From NCBI GenBank assembly GCA_018224455.1, contig JAGTUY010000061.1:1-11455 (forward strand): 11,455 nucleotides of DNA, in the 5' to 3' direction. The notes below the pieces were generated by a model. That model was given only the letters and a program-made list of their open reading frames with translations. It was not told the origin of the DNA and made no database searches. Numbering within the stretch: the stretch's first letter is position 1; each line of letters opens with the position of its first letter. The position numbers were made by a program, and so were the translations under genes. Source of the DNA: Desulfosarcina sp. GTDB lineage: Bacteria > Desulfobacterota > Desulfobacteria > Desulfobacterales > Desulfosarcinaceae. Of the stretch, positions 1 through 5,399 are shown one piece after another.

Positions 1-369
1 ACGCCGGAAGACTGGAAGATCGAGGCCGCCGAAAGGCTGGTTGGCTATTCACGCACCGCAGATATCGCGCTGGTCGGCGTCGTCTTTATCACAGTCATCG
101 GATTGATCGCCTTTGCGCGCCGCACCGTCAGCGCCGGTTTCCGCGCGCGGCAAGGGTCCGAGGGGATCATTCTTCGCCTGATGGCGTTCTGCGCGATTTT
201 CGCGATCTTCATCACGATCGCAATTGTCTTTGCGCTGGTTTACGAGACCAGCAAGTTCTTTTCCATGGTGCCGATCACCGAATTCCTGTTCGGTCTGAAC
301 TGGGAACCGCAGATTCCGATCCGTGAAGACCAGATAGCCATTATCCTTACTGCCCATCGACGATTATGA
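1..369 (+). pseudogene. pstC: Truncated phosphate ABC transporter permease PstC (N-terminal fragment)
   Basis: Frame 1 is open from the first base to a TGA at 367-369, so the true start lies left of the window. The translation has one hydrophobic helix (about residues 21-38), a basic linker with RRTVSAGFRAR, and a second long helix (about 60-82). It then reads YETSKFF, MVPITEFLFGLNWEPQ and REDQIA, which is the entry to the PstC permease domain. PstC is an inner-membrane subunit of the PstSCAB phosphate importer. In the family this should be followed by a Gly/Ala-rich stretch and several more membrane helices. Here the match ends at about residue 112 (base 335) and the frame stops nine codons later after unrelated residues. 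No other frame continues the gene. The alanine and arginine codons are mostly GCG and CGC, unlike the genes to the right. Identity is fairly sure; whether the cut is biological or an assembly join is open. Confidence 0.7.
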
Positions 370-388
370 ACCGTGATAGCGAGCGCAT

Positions 389-410
389 TCCCCGCGGCTT
401 GCAGCGGGGA
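389..410. terminator. GC-rich hairpin between convergent genes
   Basis: A 7-base-pair stem (TCCCCGC at 389-395, GCGGGGA at 404-410) closes an 8-base loop. It lies 14 bases beyond the stop of the - strand lipoprotein gene and just past the broken pstC frame. It may end or protect the - strand transcript. No T-run follows on either strand, so it is not a classical intrinsic terminator. Confidence 0.35.
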
Positions 411-423
411 GGGTTCAATCCAA

Positions 424-1944
424 TCATGGCCTGGCAACAAACATCTTGTCCAGGTAAAAGGGGTCGTCAAAATGGCGCTCCCCGACAAAGGCCACGGCAT
501 GTCTGCCCCACTGGCGCATGGCTCCGGGAGACAGCACACCTGTCGGCCAGAGGATGAAGCGCTCCAGCCGTTGACTACCGGGAACCAGTCCATATCGGTC
601 GAACATGCTCTTTGGCTCGCCGTTAACCTGCGGAAGTATTTTCAATTCGCCATAATCGGCAAGCGTGTAGGCATCGGCATCGCCTTCAACGTCCCGGGAT
701 ACGGGGTAAAGGGTCCTGACATAGTGCGTTCGATACGCCATGCCCACGACCATCATTTCCGATGCCGGCTGCATTGCCGGTGCCTTTAAAATCAACGGCG
801 CCTCCCTGTAATCCATCGTTTCACGAACCCGCAGACGACTGGTGGGATAGGCCTTGTAGTAACATCCGCAATTATGCATGGTTTCATAAAGGATCGGATC
901 CCCATCCCCATCCAGGGTGACGCGATAATTGAGGCCGTCAAGCAAACCGGCGTAGATGTCAATTACACCAGCACTGGGGCGGGAGGGAAACCAGATGATG
1001 TAGTTGAGCTGGGTCAGAATGGTTTTGCCGAATCGTGTGAACGAGAGAAGGGTGTAGGTCCGGGGCTTGTCCGTATCGACATGGATGCGGTGGTTGTCAT
1101 TCCAGGTGGGTGACCCGATACGGTCCGCATCGCCTTGCGTTTGTATTTCCCAGATCGGAGCATATACCTGGAAGAGCGCATGGCGATCCTGGGCGGAATA
1201 GGTGGGAATGCCCAGCGCATCGCGTTTACCCCCTTGGATGATTCGATGGGCAATCCCGGTATCGGGGCCAGCGGCAGGGACATAACGCTGGGGTGTCCAG
1301 TCTGTCGGCGGTTCAGTGGAAAATCGTTCGCGCGCTTCGGCATGCCATTTTTTGACTCCTCGCGCAACGAACACGCTCGTGATCGGGTAGAGCCCCAAGA
1401 CCTTTCGAAGGGGGATGTATTCATCCTCCACAGCAACGACCATGTGCCGTCGCTCTTTTTTCTCGGCGTCCAACAGGTCGACCTTTTTTAGCAGATTCCC
1501 ACATTCCACGACCCTGCGATACAATGCATCCCTGTCGTTCATCGAATGCATGGCAGCGATATCCGTGTCCGACAGATTGGCCAGTTCGAATTGGCGGGCC
1601 GATTGATCCAGGGCCTGCATGTGATCGACCCAGGCTGCAAATGCATGGCCATCTTCGACGTCGTCCCGAAATGAAGCAATGAATCGGTCTGCTCTCAAAT
1701 AGGGATGGTGTTTCACCCGGGAATAACCGGAATCCAAGGCATCAGCCGTTGCCGCATGCCCGTCGAGCGATGCGAAAAAATCGGCGCAGCTTCCCGAGGG
1801 GCCGGTTCCGCCGACATGAGCCGATCGGGTGGGCTCGGGCCACATGGCGCAACCGGCGTGCAGCAACATCCACAGCATCAGGATGAAGATCAATCGAAAG
1901 GATGCGAATGGGAAAACCTGGGCGGCAAAAGCACTATTTTGCAT
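424..1944 (-). CDS. Putative lipoprotein of unknown function, 506 residues
   Basis: I do not recognise the family. The N-terminus has a hydrophobic segment (about residues 16-30) ending LLHAGC with Cys32. This is lipobox-like, though His at -3 is unusual, so an outer-membrane or periplasmic lipoprotein is likely. The rest is soluble, without further membrane helices. Notable stretches are a Trp/Tyr-rich middle part, YIIWFPSRP (314-322), and a Cys/His cluster HNCGCYY (357-363) preceded by DGDGDPILYET. The cluster could bind metal or form a disulfide, but that is a guess. The ATG at 1942-1944 is preceded by AAGGA at about 6 bases, and a sigma-70 type promoter lies about 55 bases upstream. The gene stands alone, divergent from the secreted-protein gene at 2143 and convergent with the pstC remnant. 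The long continuous frame, ribosome site and signal sequence support a real gene; the function is open. Confidence 0.7.
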   Translation of the reverse strand: MQNSAFAAQVFPFASFRLIFILMLWMLLHAGCAMWPEPTRSAHVGGTGPSGSCADFFASLDGHAATADALDSGYSRVKHHPYLRADRFIASFRDDVEDGHAFAAWVDHMQALDQSARQFELANLSDTDIAAMHSMNDRDALYRRVVECGNLLKKVDLLDAEKKERRHMVVAVEDEYIPLRKVLGLYPITSVFVARGVKKWHAEARERFSTEPPTDWTPQRYVPAAGPDTGIAHRIIQGGKRDALGIPTYSAQDRHALFQVYAPIWEIQTQGDADRIGSPTWNDNHRIHVDTDKPRTYTLLSFTRFGKTILTQLNYIIWFPSRPSAGVIDIYAGLLDGLNYRVTLDGDGDPILYETMHNCGCYYKAYPTSRLRVRETMDYREAPLILKAPAMQPASEMMVVGMAYRTHYVRTLYPVSRDVEGDADAYTLADYGELKILPQVNGEPKSMFDRYGLVPGSQRLERFILWPTGVLSPGAMRQWGRHAVAFVGERHFDDPFYLDKMFVARP

Positions 1945-1998
1945 TTTTTTCCTTTCTTGTATCTATCTTTCAATCGCACGGCGGTTGCCTATAACAGC

Positions 1999-2027
1999 AA
2001 TATCCCCAAAATTTGCACTTCCGTCAA
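1999..2027 (-). promoter_or_regulatory. Sigma-70 type promoter for the 424-1944 lipoprotein gene
   Basis: On the - strand, TTGACG (2027-2022) and GATATT (2004-1999) are separated by 17 bases, giving 5/6 and 4/6 matches to the -35 and -10 consensus. Transcription would begin near 1992, leaving a leader of about 48 bases that contains the AAGGA ribosome site. Not tested experimentally. Confidence 0.5.
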
Positions 2028-2085
2028 ATGGTTGTGAAAAGAAAGGCCAACGGGAGTGGTGAAATCAGCCTTTTTCCCATCAAAG

Positions 2086-2116
2086 TGAACTTTTCGCAGC
2101 CGCCGGTGTCTATCGG
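2086..2116 (+). promoter_or_regulatory. ECF-sigma type promoter upstream of the His-rich secreted protein
   Basis: The -35 element TGAACTT (2086-2092) resembles the GAAC core of many ECF promoters. After 11 bases comes CGGTGTCTA (2104-2112), a typical ECF -10 region, followed by GG at 2115-2116. Transcription would start near 2119, leaving a short leader of about 25 bases that contains the strong ribosome site AAGGAGG (2130-2136). The same two-part pattern with identical spacing recurs at 5117-5147. The ECF factor at 3492-4094 is the obvious candidate to read it; that link is inferred. Confidence 0.55.
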
Positions 2117-2142
2117 TTCAACCATCACCAAGGAGGCTGGAA

Positions 2143-2580
2143 ATGAAAAAGACGAAAAAATGGATTACGGCGGTGGTAGCGGTTTTAAGTCTGGGACTGA
2201 CCTCCACCTCGGTCTGGGCAGGTTCCAAGCAGCAGCATCGCTGGGAAGGCGTCGCCATCGGCGTCGGTGCGGCGATCGTCGGCAGCGCACTGATCAATCA
2301 CCATGCATACGGCTATCACAGCGGCCCACCGGTGGCGTTTTCATTCAACTACCGGGAAAACCATCGCTACCCTTCAAGGTATTGCGGATACCGCAAGCCG
2401 CATCGTGGCGGCCATGATGACCATTGGCGCACCTATGACCGCGGACACCCGTCTATGGGCCATCGCCACGATAGGCATGTGCATGGCAATCGACATCACG
2501 GGAAATGGCAACCTCGTGACCGGGGACCTCACGATGACCGGCGAGGCCATTCCCGCGGTCACGGTAGACCGAGATACTAA
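2143..2580 (+). CDS. Small secreted His/Arg/Gly-rich protein, 145 residues
   Basis: No family is recognised with confidence. A clear Sec signal peptide (MKKTKK, hydrophobic core, cleavage likely after SVWA at residue 26) sends it to the periplasm or outside. Next is a short glycine-zipper-like hydrophobic patch (GVAIGVGAAIVGSALI, about 36-51), which could bind a membrane or self-associate. The C-terminal 80 residues are low in hydrophobic residues and packed with His, Arg, Gly and Asp. There are 18 His in the whole protein, nearly all after the signal peptide, and a single Cys in YCGY. Such tails often bind metal ions such as Ni, Zn or Cu, which I infer from composition only. The ATG has AAGGAGG six bases upstream. 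The ECF-type promoter just upstream suggests control by the sigma factor encoded 0.9 kb downstream. Other frames over this region are also open, but only this one has the signal peptide and ribosome site. Confidence 0.75.
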   Translation: MKKTKKWITAVVAVLSLGLTSTSVWAGSKQQHRWEGVAIGVGAAIVGSALINHHAYGYHSGPPVAFSFNYRENHRYPSRYCGYRKPHRGGHDDHWRTYDRGHPSMGHRHDRHVHGNRHHGKWQPRDRGPHDDRRGHSRGHGRPRY

Positions 2581-2633
2581 ACGCACCAATCCGAAACATG
2601 GGCCAACCAACCGAGGCATTGGCCTGGGACGAA

Positions 2634-2670
2634 CGATCCGGGGCATCTGCAGAATGGATGCCCCGGATCG
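2634..2670. other. Perfect 14-bp inverted repeat downstream of the His-rich gene
   Basis: CGATCCGGGGCATC (2634-2647) and its exact complement GATGCCCCGGATCG (2657-2670) enclose a 9-base loop. The stem begins 53 bases after the stop codon of the secreted-protein gene. Downstream on the + strand comes an A-run (2677-2684) instead of a T-run, so a standard intrinsic terminator is not formed. A 3'-end stabiliser, a U-less terminator or a protein-binding palindrome are all possible. Confidence 0.5.
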
Positions 2671-2716
2671 CTGGTTAAAAAAAACTTAGACATCCGAACG
2701 TTCCTGACATACATTA

Positions 2717-2751
2717 GCACGCGCTGAAGAAGCGTGCAGGTTGCTCTTTTT
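2717..2751 (+). terminator. Possible intrinsic terminator before the OmpA lipoprotein gene
   Basis: GCACGC (2717-2722) pairs with GCGTGC (2732-2737) across a 9-base loop. After three bases comes TTGCTCTTTTT (2741-2751), a T-rich tail. It could end transcripts from the His-rich gene and so separate it from the OmpA gene. The stem is short (6 pairs) and the tail is interrupted, so confidence is moderate. Confidence 0.4.
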
Positions 2752-2799
2752 GCAATGACCAGTTCAGATAATCGATAGGAGAGGGAGGAAATCGCAACA

Positions 2800-3456
2800 A
2801 TGAAAAAATGGATCCTGATCGCGTTGCTGGGGTTGTTCGTCTTAAGTGGCTGTGCCACGCCCGAGACCAAAACAGGAAAGGGTGCCGCCTATGGTGCTGC
2901 CGGCGGTGCGGTGGCCGGTGCCGTGCTGGGCCAGGCCATCGGCCGTGACACACAAGGGACCCTCATTGGTGCGGCGGCCGGAGCCGCCGTGGGTGCTGCC
3001 GCCGGTGCCGGCGTCGGCAAAATGATGGACAAGCAGGAAGCGGAAATGCGCGATGCGCTGGCGGCGTCGGATGCCGCGGCCGTGAGGCGGGAAGGGGAAC
3101 TGCTGGCGATTACCCTGAAAGGGGACGTCAGCTTCGACCTGGATTCCGATGTCGTCCGACCCGGCCTGTATAATGAATTGGACCGAATCGCCCAGATCAT
3201 GATCAAATATCCCCAGACCTCGATCCTGGTGGAAGGCCACACGGACGTTACCGGGTCGGAGACCTACAACCAGCAGCTTTCCGAACGTCGTGCCACCGGC
3301 GTCAAAAACCTCTTGGTACGGCGAGGTGTTCCGGAATACCGCATCAATACGATCGGATACGGAAAGAGCCGGCCGGTGGCCACCAATGCCACACCGGAAG
3401 GGCGCCAGATGAACCGACGAGTGGAAATCCGCATCAATCCCAATGCCCAAGGGTGA
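2800..3456 (+). CDS. OmpA-family outer-membrane lipoprotein with glycine-zipper segment (YiaD-like)
   Basis: This is a predicted peptidoglycan-anchoring lipoprotein of the outer membrane. The lipoprotein signal ends LSGC with Cys18; the next residue is Ala, so sorting to the outer membrane is expected. Residues 27-75 form a Gly/Ala-rich zipper of two hydrophobic hairpin-like repeats (GAAYGAAGGAVAGAVLG, then IGAAAGAAVGAAAG), followed by a short charged helix. Residues 108-212 are a full OmpA C-terminal domain: FDLDSDVV, HTDVTGSETYNQQLSERRA, RINTIGYGKSRPVATN and GRQMNRRVEI. Asp149 and Arg164 sit where family members bind diaminopimelate in peptidoglycan. The domain order and 218-residue length match E. 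coli YiaD-type proteins. GGAGG (2784-2788) lies 11 bases before the ATG, slightly far. Only 35 bases separate it from the ECF sigma gene, so cotranscription is likely and fits an envelope-maintenance role. No frameshift or missing key residue is seen. Confidence 0.93.
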   Translation: MKKWILIALLGLFVLSGCATPETKTGKGAAYGAAGGAVAGAVLGQAIGRDTQGTLIGAAAGAAVGAAAGAGVGKMMDKQEAEMRDALAASDAAAVRREGELLAITLKGDVSFDLDSDVVRPGLYNELDRIAQIMIKYPQTSILVEGHTDVTGSETYNQQLSERRATGVKNLLVRRGVPEYRINTIGYGKSRPVATNATPEGRQMNRRVEIRINPNAQG

Positions 3457-3491
3457 TACTGACAACACGGTGTTCAATATTCCTCTGACCG

Positions 3492-4094
3492 GTGTCTAAA
3501 ACCATACACAACAGAATTGTGCACGACGAAGAGCTGATCCTGCGGTTGCAGCGGGGCGATGCGTGGGCCTTTCAGCTGTTGGTTCGCCGGTTTCGCAAAA
3601 AGATCTTTTCCATCGCTTTCGGAATCACGCTTGACGCCGAGGAGAGCCGGGACATCATGCAGGAGGTTTTTTTGCAGGTTTATCGGACCTTCGGTGATTT
3701 CAGGGGGGATGCTTCGCTGGCCACCTGGCTGCACCGCATTACGGTCAATCGGTCCCTCAACTGGAAGCGGCGATGGGCTCGGCGATTCAAATGGCTGCAC
3801 GTCTCTACCGACAGCACCGATAGTCGGTCGGCACCAGAGCCTGAAAGTGATTTGCCCTCACCGGAGACCCGGATGGCCAACGTGCAGACCCGCCAACGGA
3901 TCGGCAACGCCCTGAAAATGCTTCCGGATCAAGCCAGAACCGTCTTTGTGCTCAGGGAACTGGAAGGCCTGACTTACGAAGAGATTGCCGATGTCGTCGG
4001 GATCAAACTGGGAACGGTGCGATCCCGGCTGTTCCATGCACGCAAGCGGCTTAGAGAGATCCTTCAGCCGTTGATGGAGGAGGAGGAGCAATGA
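3492..4094 (+). CDS. ECF-type (RpoE-like) RNA polymerase sigma factor
   Basis: The 200-residue protein has the two-domain ECF layout. Region 2 spans about 23-93 (GDAWAFQLLVRRF, the core-binding DIMQEVFLQVYR, then FRGDASLATWLHRITVNRSLNWKRR for -10 recognition and melting). An acidic/Pro linker spans 103-127. Region 4 spans about 134-187 (LPDQARTVFVLRELEGLTYEEIA, then the helix-turn-helix GIKLGTVRSRLFHARKRL for -35 recognition). The protein would direct RNA polymerase to a small stress regulon. A stop codon at 3486-3488 excludes a longer N-terminus. The start is GTG at 3492 or GTG at 3519; neither has a good Shine-Dalgarno, which suggests weak translation or coupling to the upstream OmpA gene. 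The gene overlaps the anti-sigma gene by ATGA (4091-4094), and its C-terminal Glu-rich codons double as that gene's GGAGGAGGAGGAG ribosome site. Two ECF-style promoters in the window (2086, 5117) are candidate targets. Confidence 0.93.
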   Translation: MSKTIHNRIVHDEELILRLQRGDAWAFQLLVRRFRKKIFSIAFGITLDAEESRDIMQEVFLQVYRTFGDFRGDASLATWLHRITVNRSLNWKRRWARRFKWLHVSTDSTDSRSAPEPESDLPSPETRMANVQTRQRIGNALKMLPDQARTVFVLRELEGLTYEEIADVVGIKLGTVRSRLFHARKRLREILQPLMEEEEQ

Positions 4095-4591
4095 TCCATC
4101 CCGATGCAGACGCCTGTGATGAAATCCGGCTATACCGATATCTGGACAAAGACTTGGACGCCGGTGAAATGGCGCAGATGGCGGCCCATGTTGCAGGGTG
4201 CCGGCAATGCCGCCGCCAGCTGGCCGCCCTTACGACCTTTTCACAGGATCTTCGTGACCGGGTCAAGGAGGCAACGAATTCAGTGGATTTTGTGGCCGTT
4301 GAAAAACAGGTATTGAACAAAGCCCTTCGGCAATATGGTTCGCGGGGTGGTTTGTCCAGGTTTATCGCTGCCTTGAAATATACCATCCCGGCTACGATAA
4401 CGGCGGGTCTGCTGCTCTTTTTCGCCTATTCCAGCGATGTGTATAAACCGCCGCCCTTACCCAGTGCGATTATTAACTCTTTTACAGGGTCGATGTCATC
4501 TGTTATGATTTTCGAAACTCCCGAAACGCGACAAACCATCCTCTGGTATATTGAAGAAACAGATGTGGAAAGTGAACCCAATGCGGTATAG
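4091..4591 (+). CDS. Membrane-anchored zinc-finger anti-sigma factor
   Basis: The 166-residue protein has a cytoplasmic N-terminal anti-sigma domain with the zinc-binding signature H33-x3-C37-x2-C40 (AAHVAGCRQC). Cys9 could be a fourth ligand. A helical region follows, then one membrane helix at about 98-114 (TIPATITAGLLLFFAY), then a short periplasmic tail with PPPLP and MIFETPETRQTILWY. This is the usual architecture of anti-ECF factors: the zinc-finger domain clamps the sigma factor at the inner membrane, and a periplasmic signal frees it. Translation starts within the sigma gene's stop (ATGA), behind a very strong purine-rich ribosome site, which favours at least one anti-sigma per sigma. 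The periplasmic tail has only about 50 residues, so sensing may depend on a partner such as the next gene's product. The partner assignment to the sigma factor rests on this coupling. Confidence 0.9.
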   Translation: MIHPDADACDEIRLYRYLDKDLDAGEMAQMAAHVAGCRQCRRQLAALTTFSQDLRDRVKEATNSVDFVAVEKQVLNKALRQYGSRGGLSRFIAALKYTIPATITAGLLLFFAYSSDVYKPPPLPSAIINSFTGSMSSVMIFETPETRQTILWYIEETDVESEPNAV

Positions 4592-5036
4592 ATTTCGCTG
4601 TTTGCTGGTGGCTGCAGTCTTGACGCTCTCCTGGTTTGGCACTGCCGACCTCCTGTTGGCCAAAGAAAGCTGCCGGATCAGCGTAGACACGATCCTTGCC
4701 GCGCGCAATGACACCGTGGTCGATCCGCAACTGAAACGGCACATCGGTGAATTACAAGCCATGTTCAACTACACCTCCTATCGCCTGCTCAGCAGCGAAA
4801 GCCTCAACCTGAGCGTGGGCCAGTCCGGCTTGGTATCCCTGCCCGGTGACCGCCGGCTGAAGATTACGCCCCAAAAAATCCGCGGCAGCCGGGCCGACAT
4901 CGCCTTGCAGATGATGAAGCAAACGCGGACCGTATTTGAAACCCAGGTCCAACTGCTCAACCGGGGGAGCCTGTTCGTCGGCGGACCCACCTACCAGAAC
5001 GGCAATCTCATCTTTAAAATTTCCAGCGCCTATTAA
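4581..5036 (+). CDS. Small exported protein of the ECF sigma operon, 151 residues
   Basis: Not a family I can name. MRYRFRC followed by a hydrophobic stretch (about 8-27) is a signal peptide, with cleavage likely near LLLA-KES. The mature part of about 120 residues has no membrane helix. It starts with an acidic/helical portion (VDTILAARND, LKRHIGELQAMFNYTSYRLLSS), then a beta-rich part (GLVSLPGDRRLKITPQKI, FETQVQLLNRGSLFVGGP). It ends IFKISSAY with an aromatic C-terminus. I chose ATG 4581 because GGAAAGTG precedes it and a basic signal start results; ATG 4563 would add six residues (MWKVNP). It overlaps the anti-sigma gene by 11 bases, so the three genes are translated as one unit. By position it could be the periplasmic sensor or modulator of the anti-sigma factor, or simply a regulated output. 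Confidence 0.8.
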   Translation: MRYRFRCLLVAAVLTLSWFGTADLLLAKESCRISVDTILAARNDTVVDPQLKRHIGELQAMFNYTSYRLLSSESLNLSVGQSGLVSLPGDRRLKITPQKIRGSRADIALQMMKQTRTVFETQVQLLNRGSLFVGGPTYQNGNLIFKISSAY

Positions 5037-5088
5037 GGGCCCCGCCAAGATCAATGACACGATGGCGCATTTTTCATCGGCGGCCTTA
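5034..5088 (+). other. Long-range stem spanning the stop codon of the exported-protein gene
   Basis: TAAGG plus CCGCC (5034-5038 and 5042-5046, with a 3-base bulge) can pair with GGCGGCCTTA (5079-5088). Inside, CGATG (5060-5064) pairs with CATCG (5075-5079, sharing one base with the outer arm) around a 10-base T-rich loop. It could mark the 3' end of the ECF operon transcript, but no T-run follows. This is a structural reading by eye, not a computed fold. Confidence 0.3.
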
Positions 5089-5399
5089 GATCAGCTGCAA
5101 AAATCGCCAATTCGGTTGAACTTATTTTAAGGTGCGGTGGCTAATGGGGTAACGACAACGCAAGATGTAAAAAGCGATCCCCCGAGGGGTGTATAACCCG
5201 AGGGTTGCTTGAATCCGCAAGGGGTCACGTAGGGAAATAGGAAAAAATCCCCGCTAAGGCATATTCTGTGATGCTCCCGCATAAATGAAAATTGCAAAAA
5301 CCTGCCTTCCCTGATAGCTTAATTTTGTTTGGCCGCGCGCAATCCTATTCTACCTTCGTCGCTTACTCATGCGAATTGGATTTTTGGAAGATTCGACCC
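5037..5399 (+). other. Gene-free stretch before recC; candidate small RNA or long leader
   Basis: No convincing protein gene lies here. After the 3' structure of the ECF operon (to 5088) and the ECF-type promoter (5117-5147), bases 5150-5282 are rich in short complementary arms. AAGCGATCCC (5172-5181) can pair with GGGTTGCTT (5202-5210), and inside it GGGT (5187-5190) with ACCC (5196-5199). GGGG (5221-5224) can pair with CCCC (5249-5252), and ATGC (5271-5274) with GCAT (5279-5282). CCCGAGGG occurs twice (5182-5189, with one flanking base more on each side, and 5197-5204). An AGGGAAATAGGAAA segment (5231-5244) would be single-stranded. I matched it to no riboswitch class I know. No clear T-run terminator follows, so it may be the 5' leader of recC instead of a free RNA. 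Bases 5292-5399 extend the recC frame from a TTG but look unlike RecC. Confidence 0.35.
5117..5147 (+). promoter_or_regulatory. Second ECF-sigma type promoter, ahead of the recC leader region
   Basis: TGAACTT (5117-5123), 11 bases, CGGTGGCTA (5135-5143), two bases and GG (5146-5147) reproduce the site at 2086-2116 with the same spacing. The -35 box is identical and 8 of the 9 -10-region bases agree, plus the trailing GG; the bases between are largely different, as expected of two promoters rather than a copied segment. Transcription would start near 5150 and run through the structured gene-free stretch towards recC. Confidence 0.5.

Noticed and set aside
2303..2689. Alternative + frame overlapping the His-rich gene
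   Set aside because: No signal sequence or ribosome site; the low-complexity, GC-rich tail keeps several frames open by composition.
2681..2721. ECF-type promoter for the OmpA lipoprotein gene (AAAACTT at 2681-2687 or GAACGTT at 2696-2702)
   Set aside because: At the right spacing neither has a -10 resembling CGGTGnCTA. A GATAAT at 2767-2772 could be a sigma-70 -10, but its best -35 (TTGCTC, 2741-2746) is 20 bases away.
2842..3477. Long open frame on the - strand opposite the OmpA lipoprotein gene
   Set aside because: It is a shadow of the GC-rich zipper and OmpA domain; it has no ribosome site or recognisable domain.
3472..3498. A third ECF promoter: CGGTGTCTA at 3490-3498 is identical to the -10 region at 2104-2112
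   Set aside because: The bases where the -35 should be (3472-3478, GTTCAAT) do not match TGAACTT, and the element overlaps the first codons of the sigma gene. It would work only if translation began at GTG 3519.
5132..5290. Group II intron 5' remnant (GTGCG at 5132-5136 followed by structured RNA)
   Set aside because: Only the five-base GTGCG fits. No domain V hairpin, reverse transcriptase or maturase is present, and the bases are better explained as part of the ECF-type promoter.
5150..5290. Known riboswitches (cyclic-di-GMP, cobalamin, TPP, fluoride, glycine)
   Set aside because: None of the conserved cores of these classes could be found by eye.
5292..5399. N-terminal extension of RecC from a TTG start
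   Set aside because: The extra 36 residues do not look like RecC, the TTG has no ribosome site, and ATG 5400 gives the canonical RecC opening with GGAAG upstream.
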